In this document: positions 7,034 to 12,512 of the stretch, in pieces
Layout of the letters: the number at the start of each line of letters is the position of its first letter
Position numbering within the stretch: the stretch's first letter is position 1
Assembly: GCA_001914705.1 (NCBI GenBank)
Contig: MNDB01000094.1
Coordinates: forward strand, 1 to 12,512
Direction of reading: 5' to 3'
Length of the DNA: 12,512 bases
Source: Actinobacteria bacterium 13_2_20CM_68_14
GTDB lineage: Bacteria > Actinomycetota > Thermoleophilia > Gaiellales > Gaiellaceae
Position numbers and translations under genes: made by a program
The notes under the pieces: generated by a model
What the model was told of the DNA's origin: nothing
The model's input: only the letters and a program-made list of their open reading frames with translations
Databases searched by the model: none

Positions 7034-8209
7034 CTACGCGGCGACGGAGCCGGCCGCGGCCGGAACCGCGGGTGCCGACAGGCGCGCGTTCAGCGCCTCG
7101 ATCACCGCCGCCGGATGAAATCGCTCGTTCGCCCGCCCAAAGGCCGCGACCCGCAGCTCCCATAGCCGGTCGCGGTCGCCGGCCAGCTTCCGCAGCTCGG
7201 CCGCGAGCGCGCTCGCGTCACCGGCGGGAACGTAGGCCGCCGCGTTCCCGAGCTCCTGCCGCTGCGGCGGCGTGTCGGAGGTGACGATCGCCGTGCCGGC
7301 GGCAGCGCCCTGAAAGACCTTGTTCGGGACGACGCGCAGTGCCTTTGGGCCGGTCCCGAAGATCCCGAGGCAGACGTCGTGGCAGGCGACGAGGTACGGA
7401 AGGTACTCCGGCTCGACCCAGTCGATCCATTCGACGTTCGCGGCTCTCGCGACCGCGCGAGTTTCCTCGTAGTCCTGTCCGCGACCGACGATCGTGAAGG
7501 CGAACCGCTCATCGTCGGCGAGGAGCCGCAGCGCCTCGCCAATTACAGGCGCCCCTTGCAGCGGGGTGAAGCTGCCGAAGAAGACGACCCGGACGCGTTC
7601 GCTCGCGTGCTGAACCGGTGGGTAGAACCAGTCGCTCGGGGCCCCGACCGGAACGACGACGGCACGGCCGCGGGCTGCCGCGCACACGCGCTCCCGGTGC
7701 TCGGCCGTGTCGACGCAGGGGAAATGGGCGGCGTGGACGGCGGCACGGTCGAGCCAATCCAGCACCCGGACGAGCCAGCGGGAGGAGACGCGCCGATCAA
7801 GCGCTGTGTCGCGAGCCGAGACGAGATGGTCGAGCGCCACAGGCGTGCGAGGCCAGAGCAGGCGGGCGAGATGGACGTCGAAGTGGCCCATGTAGCCGAC
7901 GACGACCAGGTCGACGCCGCGGCAACGCCGCGAACGGGCGATCAGGCGGATCCAGGTGGACGCAAGCTTTGCGGCGAGCAGCGGCACGAGCCACGGCCGA
8001 CGGAGCATCTTGACGCGCGCGGCGGTGTCCAGCCGAAGGGGGACGTTGCACTCGAGCACCTCGTCGCCGAGCGCGGCGAAGCCTTCCTGCAGGACGCGCA
8101 CGCGCGGGTAGCGGCGGGCGTCGTAGGTGCCGAAGAACAGCACGCGCCGGCCCGTCCGCCTCGTGCGAGGTGCCGGAATCGCGACCGCGGGCGCATGGCT
8201 GATCGCCAT
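7034..8209 (-). CDS. Group 1 (GT4-type) glycosyltransferase
   Basis: This 391-residue protein has the two-domain GT-B layout. The N-terminal domain starts after about 20 polar, Arg-rich residues (RRVLFFGTYDARRYPRVRVL at 21-40). The linker and donor domain show VVPVGAPSDWF near 185-195, VVFFGSFTPLQGAPVIGEAL at 208-227, VGRGQDYEE at 241-249 and VPNKVFQGAAAGTAIVTSD at 294-312, the usual donor-binding segment. It should add a sugar to the growing glycan at the cytoplasmic membrane face; the sugar is unknown. The start is uncertain: ATG 8209 has no Shine-Dalgarno sequence, but a promoter-like pair (8245-8218) ends about eight bases before it, which would fit a leaderless message. It is 53 bases from the preceding gene and 42 from the next. 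Confidence 0.86.
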   Translation of the reverse strand: MAISHAPAVAIPAPRTRRTGRRVLFFGTYDARRYPRVRVLQEGFAALGDEVLECNVPLRLDTAARVKMLRRPWLVPLLAAKLASTWIRLIARSRRCRGVDLVVVGYMGHFDVHLARLLWPRTPVALDHLVSARDTALDRRVSSRWLVRVLDWLDRAAVHAAHFPCVDTAEHRERVCAAARGRAVVVPVGAPSDWFYPPVQHASERVRVVFFGSFTPLQGAPVIGEALRLLADDERFAFTIVGRGQDYEETRAVARAANVEWIDWVEPEYLPYLVACHDVCLGIFGTGPKALRVVPNKVFQGAAAGTAIVTSDTPPQRQELGNAAAYVPAGDASALAAELRKLAGDRDRLWELRVAAFGRANERFHPAAVIEALNARLSAPAVPAAAGSVAA

Positions 8210-8217
8210 GCAAGAGG

Positions 8218-8245
8218 AATCGTCCGATCAGGCGCGGGACTTGAG
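8218..8245 (-). promoter_or_regulatory. Possible alternative-sigma (sigma-28/WhiG-like) promoter before the glycosyltransferase
   Basis: On the minus strand CTCAAGT (8245-8239) and GGACGATT (8225-8218) are separated by 13 bases and lie directly before ATG 8209. The pair recalls the TAAA...GCCGATA pattern of FliA/SigD/WhiG-type sigma factors, but both boxes deviate from consensus. It occupies most of the 53-base gap between genes. No second instance was found in the window to support it. Confidence 0.25.
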
Positions 8246-8262
8246 CGCCAGAAGTGGGGCAG

Positions 8263-8973
8263 TTAGGCGGCTTGCGGCCGCCGCAGGAGCTCGTCGAGCG
8301 CGATCGGCTCGCCGAGCGCCCCTTTCAGGGCCAGGTCGTTCAGGTCGACACCGGTTGCGGCGCGCGCCAGCTCGACCTCGGCCGGGCTGCCCAGACGGGC
8401 CGCCAGCTCGATCACCTGGGGGCCGCGCGGGGTGATCCGGATCCGCGTCGAGGTCGGTCCCTCGCGAATGCCGAGAACCGACGCCGCCCGTTCCGCCAGC
8501 GCGGCGACCCCGGCGGGACCGGACAAGGCGTGGAACTCGCCGGCCAGGCTGAACGCCTGGACGGTCACCTCCGGGCCGTCTCCAAGCCACGCGTCGTTGG
8601 GCACGCCGGCCTCTTCGAAGCGCTCCCGTTGCTTCAGCCAGGAGGACGCAAGGGCCGCCGTTTTCGGGTCGAGCGGGTGCGGCAACGCCAGCCTGTGCGC
8701 GATGCGGGCGGCGATCCCCACCGACCAGTCGTTGGCCGGCGAGATCACTCCGTCGATGTGCTCCGCCTCGGCGAGACGGTGCAGCGACGGCTCGTCCTCG
8801 AAGGAGATCAGCGCGCGGCGGTCGGCGAGCCGAAAGCCCGGAGCCGCGGAATCGCGGTCGACCGCAACCACCAGAAGCCCCTGCTGCCGGGCGGCCTGCA
8901 GCAACCCGAGCTGCTGGCGCCCGGCACCGAGAACGAGCAGGCGACGGTTCGCATCCACTCGCGGGATTGTCAC
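8263..8973 (-). CDS. ATP-grasp-derived protein lacking its ATP-binding core
   Basis: This has 236 codons from GTG 8973 (GTG 8958 is an alternative). Residues about 11-110 are a clear CPSase-like pre-ATP-grasp domain: LLVLGAGRQQLGLLQAA, VVAVDRDSAAPGF, and PHPLDPKTAALASSWLKQRERFEEAGVP up to residue 125. A normal family member then has about 70 residues holding the ATP-binding lysines and the glycine-rich loop; here the sequence jumps from WLGD to GPEVTVQAF (133-141). A second jump follows HALS (148-151) into the helix before LGIREGPT (167-173). The metal-binding end VIELAARLG (187-195) is kept but its usual Gly-rich follow-up is altered, and the C-terminal part is missing. The frame is intact. 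It follows the MFS stop by 28 bases with no Shine-Dalgarno sequence. It is either a non-catalytic remnant or a pseudogene in the making. The frame is open further upstream to 9234, but that part overlaps the MFS gene and does not resemble the family. Confidence 0.65.
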   Translation of the reverse strand: MTIPRVDANRRLLVLGAGRQQLGLLQAARQQGLLVVAVDRDSAAPGFRLADRRALISFEDEPSLHRLAEAEHIDGVISPANDWSVGIAARIAHRLALPHPLDPKTAALASSWLKQRERFEEAGVPNDAWLGDGPEVTVQAFSLAGEFHALSGPAGVAALAERAASVLGIREGPTSTRIRITPRGPQVIELAARLGSPAEVELARAATGVDLNDLALKGALGEPIALDELLRRPQAA

Positions 8974-9001
8974 GACCGCACGGGACGGTGCCCGTGAGTC
9001 A

Positions 9002-10354
9002 CTAGCTTGCAGCCTCGAACGCAGGCTCCGGTGCTTCGGCCTCGCGCCGCCGGCCAGGGATTGCCAGTGCGGCCAACGCGCCGACGCCGACGAGCCCGGC
9101 GCCGACCCAGACAGCAGGCCGCAAACCGTCGACGAAGTGCTGCGGGGCGCCGTAGCCGCCGTAGTGAGCGAAGATCGAGGCCAGCACCGCGACGCCGAAG
9201 ACGCCACCGAGCTCGCGGATCGCGTTGTTGGCACCGGAAGCCTGGCCTTCCTCGACAGGGCGTACGGAGCTCAGCACGACGTTCGCGACCGGCGCGAAGA
9301 AGAGCGCCATGCTGATTCCGGAGAGGAAGAACGGCGCGACGACGTCGGAGTACGGCATCGTCGGCGAGGAGACGGTCGCGATCCACGCGAGCCCGACCGC
9401 CTGCAGCGCCAGCCCCGCCGCCATCAGCCGCTGGCCGCCGATCCGGTCCGACCACGCGCCGGCGATCGGAGCGATGAAGATCGGCATCGCCGTCCACGGC
9501 AGGATGCGCAGGCCCGCCTGCAGCGGCGAGTAGCCCTGGACGGTCTGGAAGAACTGGATCAGCAGGAAGATCGAGCCGAACATCCCGAAGAACATGAACA
9601 GCGAGGAGACGTTCGTGAGCGCGAAGGTGCGGTTGCGGAAGAAACGCATCGGCAGCATCGGCGCCGGAGCACGGAGCTCCCAGAGCACGAACAGCGCGAG
9701 CACGATCGCGCCGGCGACGAGCGAGCCGACGATCTCAGGCGAGCTCCAGCCGACCGAGTTGCCGCGCACGAGGCCCCAGACGATTCCCAGCAGTCCGGCG
9801 CTCGCGAGCCCAAGTCCGGCGAGGTCGAGGCGGTCGGCTGGGCCGTGAGATTCGCGCAGGCGGAAGAACGCCAGCGGCGCGAGCACGAGCCCGATCGGGA
9901 CGTTGACCCAGAAGATCCACTCCCAGGAGAGCCCCTCGACGATCGCGCCGCCGACGAGCGGGCGCTTCTCCCGCGGAACCGCTGCCGAAAGGAGCGTGAG
10001 GGTCAGCGGCGTCACGATCGCGCCGCCGACTCCCTGTAGCGCCCTGGCGAGATCGAGCCCGGTCGCCGTCGTCGACATGGCCGCGACCGCAGAGCCGAGC
10101 GTGAAGACGCCGATCCCGATCGAGAACATCAGCCGCCGGCCGTAGCGGTCGCCGAGCGCGGCGCCTGTGAGGAGCAGCACGGCGAAGGTCAACGTGTAGG
10201 CGTTGACCGTCCACTCGAGCTGCGTCAGCGACGCGTGCAGGTTGTGCCGGATCACCGGCAGGGCGCTCGTCACGACGAGGTTGTCGAGGGTGACCATGAA
10301 CAGCGCGACCGAGGTGATCGCAAAGGTCCACAGCGTGTTGCTCCGGCTCTCCAT
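9002..10354 (-). CDS. DHA2-type (EmrB/QacA) MFS exporter with an internal in-frame gap
   Basis: This 450-residue multidrug-efflux-type MFS transporter would be proton-driven if functional. It shows LDNLVVTSALPVI (23-35, motif D1), LTGAALGDRYGRRLM (62-76, motif A) and ARALQGVGGAIVTPL (103-117, motif B with its Arg). After VPREKR (126-131) relatives have about 20 residues forming helix 5 with motif C (GxxxGPxxGG); here Arg131 is followed at once by PLVGGAIVEGLSWEWIFWVNVPIGL, so only the end of motif C remains. The later helices look normal. ATG 10354 is chosen for its strong AAGGAGG site four bases upstream; GTG 10381 has none. It follows tetR by 49 bases containing a candidate operator. The losses may abolish transport. 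Confidence 0.88.
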   Translation of the reverse strand: MESRSNTLWTFAITSVALFMVTLDNLVVTSALPVIRHNLHASLTQLEWTVNAYTLTFAVLLLTGAALGDRYGRRLMFSIGIGVFTLGSAVAAMSTTATGLDLARALQGVGGAIVTPLTLTLLSAAVPREKRPLVGGAIVEGLSWEWIFWVNVPIGLVLAPLAFFRLRESHGPADRLDLAGLGLASAGLLGIVWGLVRGNSVGWSSPEIVGSLVAGAIVLALFVLWELRAPAPMLPMRFFRNRTFALTNVSSLFMFFGMFGSIFLLIQFFQTVQGYSPLQAGLRILPWTAMPIFIAPIAGAWSDRIGGQRLMAAGLALQAVGLAWIATVSSPTMPYSDVVAPFFLSGISMALFFAPVANVVLSSVRPVEEGQASGANNAIRELGGVFGVAVLASIFAHYGGYGAPQHFVDGLRPAVWVGAGLVGVGALAALAIPGRRREAEAPEPAFEAAS

Positions 10355-10358
10355 CGCT

Positions 10359-10365
10359 CCTCCTT
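10359..10365 (-). promoter_or_regulatory. Strong ribosome binding site of the MFS gene
   Basis: AAGGAGG lies four bases before ATG 10354 on the minus strand. It is the best Shine-Dalgarno sequence in the window and rules out the GTG at 10381 as the start. Confidence 0.75.
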
Positions 10366-10368
10366 GCT

Positions 10369-10386
10369 CTTGAGTACTCACTTACT
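10369..10386. promoter_or_regulatory. Candidate TetR operator O2 before the MFS gene
   Basis: On the minus strand AGTAAGT (10386-10380), four bases, then ACTCAAG (10375-10369). The first half-site equals that of O1 (10960-10977), the spacer is the same length, and the second half-site matches at four of seven positions. It overlaps a perfect palindrome TGAGTACTCA (10371-10380) and sits just upstream of the MFS ribosome site. Binding by the adjacent TetR protein is inferred from shared sequence and position. Confidence 0.5.
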
Positions 10387-10403
10387 TTGTTCCGAAAAAA
10401 GGG

Positions 10404-10955
10404 TCACTTCGTCTTCACGCCCGCGACCAGCCGCGCGGCCCAGGGCTCTTCGAGGTTCTGGAGTCCCATCGAGGCGATCACGTTCAGCAGCATCCCGGTC
10501 GCGAAGAACCGGCCGACGGCCTCGGGCGGCAGGCCGGAGACTCGTTCCGCATACGCGACGAGATCTCCGTAGCCGTGGCGAACGACCTCCCGGATCTCGT
10601 CGTCCTCGCAGGCTGCGTACGCCTGCATCTGCGAGCGCAAGAACGTCCGGTCCGGCAGCAGCTCTTCTACGTATGCCTTTCCCATCGCCTCGAGCGCCTC
10701 CTCGCCTCGCTTGCCCTCGGCCGCTCGCTGAAAGCGCTCGAGCGTCTGGCGGAAGCAGCGGCTCACCACCGCCTTGAAGAGCTCCTTCTTCGTTCCGAAG
10801 AGGCGAAAGACGTACGGCTGGGAGATGCCGGCCTTGGCCGCGATCGCCTCGGTCGAGGCGCCGTCGAGGCCGCGCGCAGCGAACTCCTCGAGTGCGGCTT
10901 CGAGCACGGCCTCGCGCCGTTCTTCAGCCGATTTGCGCTGAGCGGTAACCGCCAT
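10404..10955 (-). CDS. TetR/AcrR-family transcriptional regulator
   Basis: This has 183 residues. The N-terminal DNA-binding domain (about 10-60) is canonical: AVLEAALEEFAARGLDGAST, then the helix-turn-helix TEAIAAKAGISQPYVFRLFG (35-54) and TKKELFKAVV. The remaining helical domain is the usual variable ligand-binding and dimerisation part, ending PWAARLVAGVKTK. TetR proteins normally repress a neighbouring efflux gene until a ligand binds. The MFS gene follows 49 bases downstream on the same strand, and a matching inverted repeat precedes each gene, so control of the exporter and of itself is likely. The ATG at 10955 lies only 13 bases past the aminotransferase stop. The start has no Shine-Dalgarno sequence, and the predicted promoter puts the transcript start at or next to the ATG, which suggests a leaderless message. 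Its ligand is unknown. Confidence 0.9.
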   Translation of the reverse strand: MAVTAQRKSAEERREAVLEAALEEFAARGLDGASTEAIAAKAGISQPYVFRLFGTKKELFKAVVSRCFRQTLERFQRAAEGKRGEEALEAMGKAYVEELLPDRTFLRSQMQAYAACEDDEIREVVRHGYGDLVAYAERVSGLPPEAVGRFFATGMLLNVIASMGLQNLEEPWAARLVAGVKTK

Positions 10956-10959
10956 GTCG

Positions 10960-10977
10960 AGTAAGTTACTACTTACT
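10960..10977. promoter_or_regulatory. Candidate TetR operator O1, overlapping the aminotransferase 3' end
   Basis: This is a perfect inverted repeat, AGTAAGT-TACT-ACTTACT, 7-base arms around a 4-base spacer, 5 bases before the tetR ATG. An extra TACT half-repeat follows, and a shorter palindrome AGTAA-G-TTACT is nested inside. It covers the stop and penultimate codons of the aminotransferase gene and overlaps the proposed tetR -10 region, a position suited to autorepression. Confidence 0.65.
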
Positions 10978-10992
10978 TACTAGGCTTGTCAA
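10963..10992 (-). promoter_or_regulatory. Predicted tetR promoter
   Basis: On the minus strand TTGACA (10992-10987) is a perfect -35 consensus. A weak -10, TAACTT (10968-10963), follows after 18 bases; TAGTAA (10971-10966) at 15 bases is an alternative. Transcription would begin close to the tetR ATG at 10955. The -35 lies within the final codons of the aminotransferase gene. Confidence 0.45.
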
Positions 10993-12048
10993 GGCTTCAG
11001 CAACGCGATCGAGGTCGCTTTCGCTCAGGCGCGTGTGGAAGGGCAGCGCGACGGCGCGCTCGAAGACCCGGGACGCCCCTGGGAACTCGCCTTGATCCCG
11101 GTAGGCGGCGAGCCGGTGGAGCGCGTAGGTGCCGACCTGCGCCTCGATGCCCTGTTCGCGGAGGGCCGCGATCTTGTCCGCGGCGCCGTCGACCTGGATC
11201 ACGTAGGCCTGAAAGCCGTGGACGTCTCCCTCGTCGGCCGACGGCGTCTCGACGATGTCACGGAGGCGCTCGGTGTACCCGGCGGCGATCCGGGTGCGGG
11301 CCTCGAACAGCTCGCCGAGACGGGCGAGCTGCGGAATCCCGACCGCGCAGAGGATGTCGGAGAGCCGGTAATTCAGTCCCGCGTGCGCGATCTCGAAGCC
11401 GCCGCGCGGCTCGATCCCGTGGTGGCGCATGCGGCGAATCGCGTCCGCCAGCTCGGCGTCGTCGGTCGTGACGGCGCCGCCTTCGCCGGTCGTGACGATC
11501 TTGCGCGGGTGGAACGACAGGCAGGCGAGAGCGCCGAGGCTGCCGCACGGACGGCCTTGGCGTTTGGCGCCGAGCGCGCCGGCGGCGTCTTCGAGCACCG
11601 AGACACCCCCCGGAAGCTGCTCGATCCGCGCCGGGCGACCGAAGAGATCGACGGCCACGATCGCCTTTGTCCTTGGGCCGGGCTCGAGCTTCTGCGGGTC
11701 GAGGTTCATCGTCTCGGGGTCGACGTCGACGAGCACGGGCTTCGCGCCGACGAACGCGACGACGTTCGCGGTCGCGGGGAACGTGTAGGCCGGCACGAGC
11801 ACCTCGTCGCCTGGTCCGATCCCTAGCGCGAGCACGGCCAAGTGCAGCGCCGCGGTGCCGGACGAGACGACGACCGCGTGCTCGGTTCCGCAGGCCGCGG
11901 CGAGCCCGCGCTCGAACTCCTCGACCTTCGGGCCCATCGTCAGCTGCCCGCTCTCGAGCACCTCGGCGACAGCCTCGGCCTCGGCGGCGCCGACGTCGGG
12001 CCAGGCGAGCCGGATCAGGTCAGTACCGGCGTCTGTTCTCTGTACCAC
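10969..12048 (-). CDS. DegT/DnrJ/EryC1/StrS-family PLP-dependent sugar aminotransferase
   Basis: This 359-residue protein is a fold-type I PLP enzyme that normally aminates a keto sugar bound to a nucleotide. Family features are SGQLTMGPKVEEFE (33-46), SSGTAALHL (62-70), VPAYTFPATANVV (85-97), VDVDPETMNLD (107-117), LEDAAGALGA (152-161) and the PLP-lysine loop SFHPRKIVTTGEGG (178-191), with Lys183 as the Schiff-base residue. NYRLSDI and ALPFHTRL near the end are also typical. The usual Gln/His after EDAA is Gly here, a small deviation. The GTG at 12048 overlaps the upstream epimerase by 34 bases; no ATG is available near the expected N-terminus, and the start could be a few codons later. The upstream epimerase suggests that the pair makes an amino sugar for the glycan. 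Confidence 0.9.
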   Translation of the reverse strand: MVQRTDAGTDLIRLAWPDVGAAEAEAVAEVLESGQLTMGPKVEEFERGLAAACGTEHAVVVSSGTAALHLAVLALGIGPGDEVLVPAYTFPATANVVAFVGAKPVLVDVDPETMNLDPQKLEPGPRTKAIVAVDLFGRPARIEQLPGGVSVLEDAAGALGAKRQGRPCGSLGALACLSFHPRKIVTTGEGGAVTTDDAELADAIRRMRHHGIEPRGGFEIAHAGLNYRLSDILCAVGIPQLARLGELFEARTRIAAGYTERLRDIVETPSADEGDVHGFQAYVIQVDGAADKIAALREQGIEAQVGTYALHRLAAYRDQGEFPGASRVFERAVALPFHTRLSESDLDRVAEALTSLVSK

Positions 12049-12512
12049 GCGATCGTCCGCGCCAGGCCCTCGTCGAGGTCGACCTTCGCCTCGAATCCGA
12101 GCACCTCGCGCGCCTTCTCGACGTTCGGGATCCGCAACTCGACGTCCGCGTAGTGGAGCGGCTGGAAGACGATCTCGCCCGGTGCGCCGGTCAGCCGCTT
12201 CACCCGCTGGGCGAGGTCGAAGATCGTCACCGCCGAGCGGGCGTTGCCGACGTTGAAGGTCTGGCCGATTGCCTCGTCGCGCTCCAGGCAGAGCAGCAGC
12301 GAGTCGACCATGTCATCCACGTAGCACCAGGCGCGGATCTGCGAGCCGTCGCCGTGGATCGTCAGGTCGCGCCCCGCAAGCGCGGCCTCGATGAAGGCGC
12401 GGATCGCGCCGCCGCCGATCTGGCCCGGGCCGAAGACGTTGAACGGACGGACGGTGACGACGGGGATCCCGTGCTCCTCGCGATAGGCGTGCGACATGTG
12501 CTCGCCGGCAAG
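12015..12512 (-). CDS. NAD-dependent epimerase/dehydratase (extended SDR), C-terminal part
   Basis: The frame is open at the right edge, so the N-terminal Rossmann half and the catalytic Tyr-x-x-x-Lys are outside the window; the visible 165 residues begin LAGEHMSHAYREEHGIP, which normally follows that Lys immediately. RPFNVFGPGQIGGGAIRAFI, LTIHGDGSQIRAWCYVDDMVDSL and TFNVGNARSAVTIFDLAQ are the substrate-binding and C-terminal signatures of extended SDR enzymes acting on nucleotide sugars (GalE, RmlB and UDP-glucuronate decarboxylase relatives). Which reaction it performs cannot be decided from this half. ATG 12497 lies in the open frame but is internal. Its stop lies within the start region of the aminotransferase, implying coupled expression. 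Confidence 0.9.
   Translation of the reverse strand, partial: LAGEHMSHAYREEHGIPVVTVRPFNVFGPGQIGGGAIRAFIEAALAGRDLTIHGDGSQIRAWCYVDDMVDSLLLCLERDEAIGQTFNVGNARSAVTIFDLAQRVKRLTGAPGEIVFQPLHYADVELRIPNVEKAREVLGFEAKVDLDEGLARTIAWYREQTPVLT

Noticed and set aside
8974..9234. Extension of the ATP-grasp-derived protein to 9234
   Set aside because: The extra residues are Ser/Ala/Arg-rich, antisense to nothing but out of frame with the MFS gene on the same strand, and the family N-terminus (LVLGAG) begins only after GTG 8973.
8432..10039. A 535-codon open frame on the plus strand
   Set aside because: It is antisense to the ATP-grasp and MFS genes, has the low-complexity Arg/Asp/Glu-rich composition of a G+C-rich shadow frame, shows no family motif, and the opposite strand has clear homology.
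10387..10403. Terminator after tetR, suggested by a run of six T on the minus strand
   Set aside because: No G+C-rich hairpin precedes the run; it alone does not make an intrinsic terminator.

Overview
The window is G+C-rich bacterial DNA in which every supported gene lies on the minus strand, so transcription runs from the right edge to the left. Base composition, codon use, GTG starts, leaderless-looking starts and the style of the large membrane glycosyltransferase suggest Actinomycetota, perhaps the Thermoleophilia (Gaiellales/Solirubrobacterales). That placement is inference; no rRNA or marker gene is present.

The content is mainly a cell-surface polysaccharide locus. In transcription order: the 3' part of a nucleotide-sugar epimerase/dehydratase (12512-12015); a DegT/DnrJ/EryC1/StrS sugar aminotransferase (12048-10969); a TetR regulator (10955-10404) with a DHA2-type MFS exporter (10354-9002); a short ATP-grasp-derived protein (8973-8263); a family 4-type glycosyltransferase (8209-7034); a UPF0104/LPG-synthase-TM membrane protein (6991-6011); one very long ORF joining a GT2 glycosyltransferase to a polytopic GT-C-like membrane protein (5881-2939); a second group 1 glycosyltransferase (2942-1692); an O-antigen ligase/polymerase-like protein (1692-364); and the N-terminus of a third group 1 glycosyltransferase (257 to the left edge). 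Overlaps at 2939-2942 (ATGA) and 1692 (TGATG) show that the left part is translationally coupled.

The probable division of labour is: epimerase and aminotransferase make an activated (amino)sugar; the GT2 and GT4 enzymes assemble a glycan; the membrane proteins translocate, polymerise or ligate it. TetR-MFS looks like a self-contained drug-efflux-style cassette lying between the sugar-nucleotide and glycosyltransferase genes, with a matching pair of candidate operators (10960-10977 and 10369-10386).

Four features stand out. (1) A mosaic palindromic repeat occurs three times (277-363, 4979-5056, 5929-6024). Two copies sit at gene 3' ends; the third is read in frame and welds GT2 to the membrane protein. 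(2) The MFS exporter lacks, without a frameshift, the stretch that should carry helix 5 and motif C. (3) The adjacent ATP-grasp protein lacks, also in frame, its ATP-binding core. (4) The TetR operator/promoter overlaps the last codons of the aminotransferase gene. No rRNA, tRNA, CRISPR array, insertion sequence or integrase was seen, and no gap without a gene exceeds about 130 bases.
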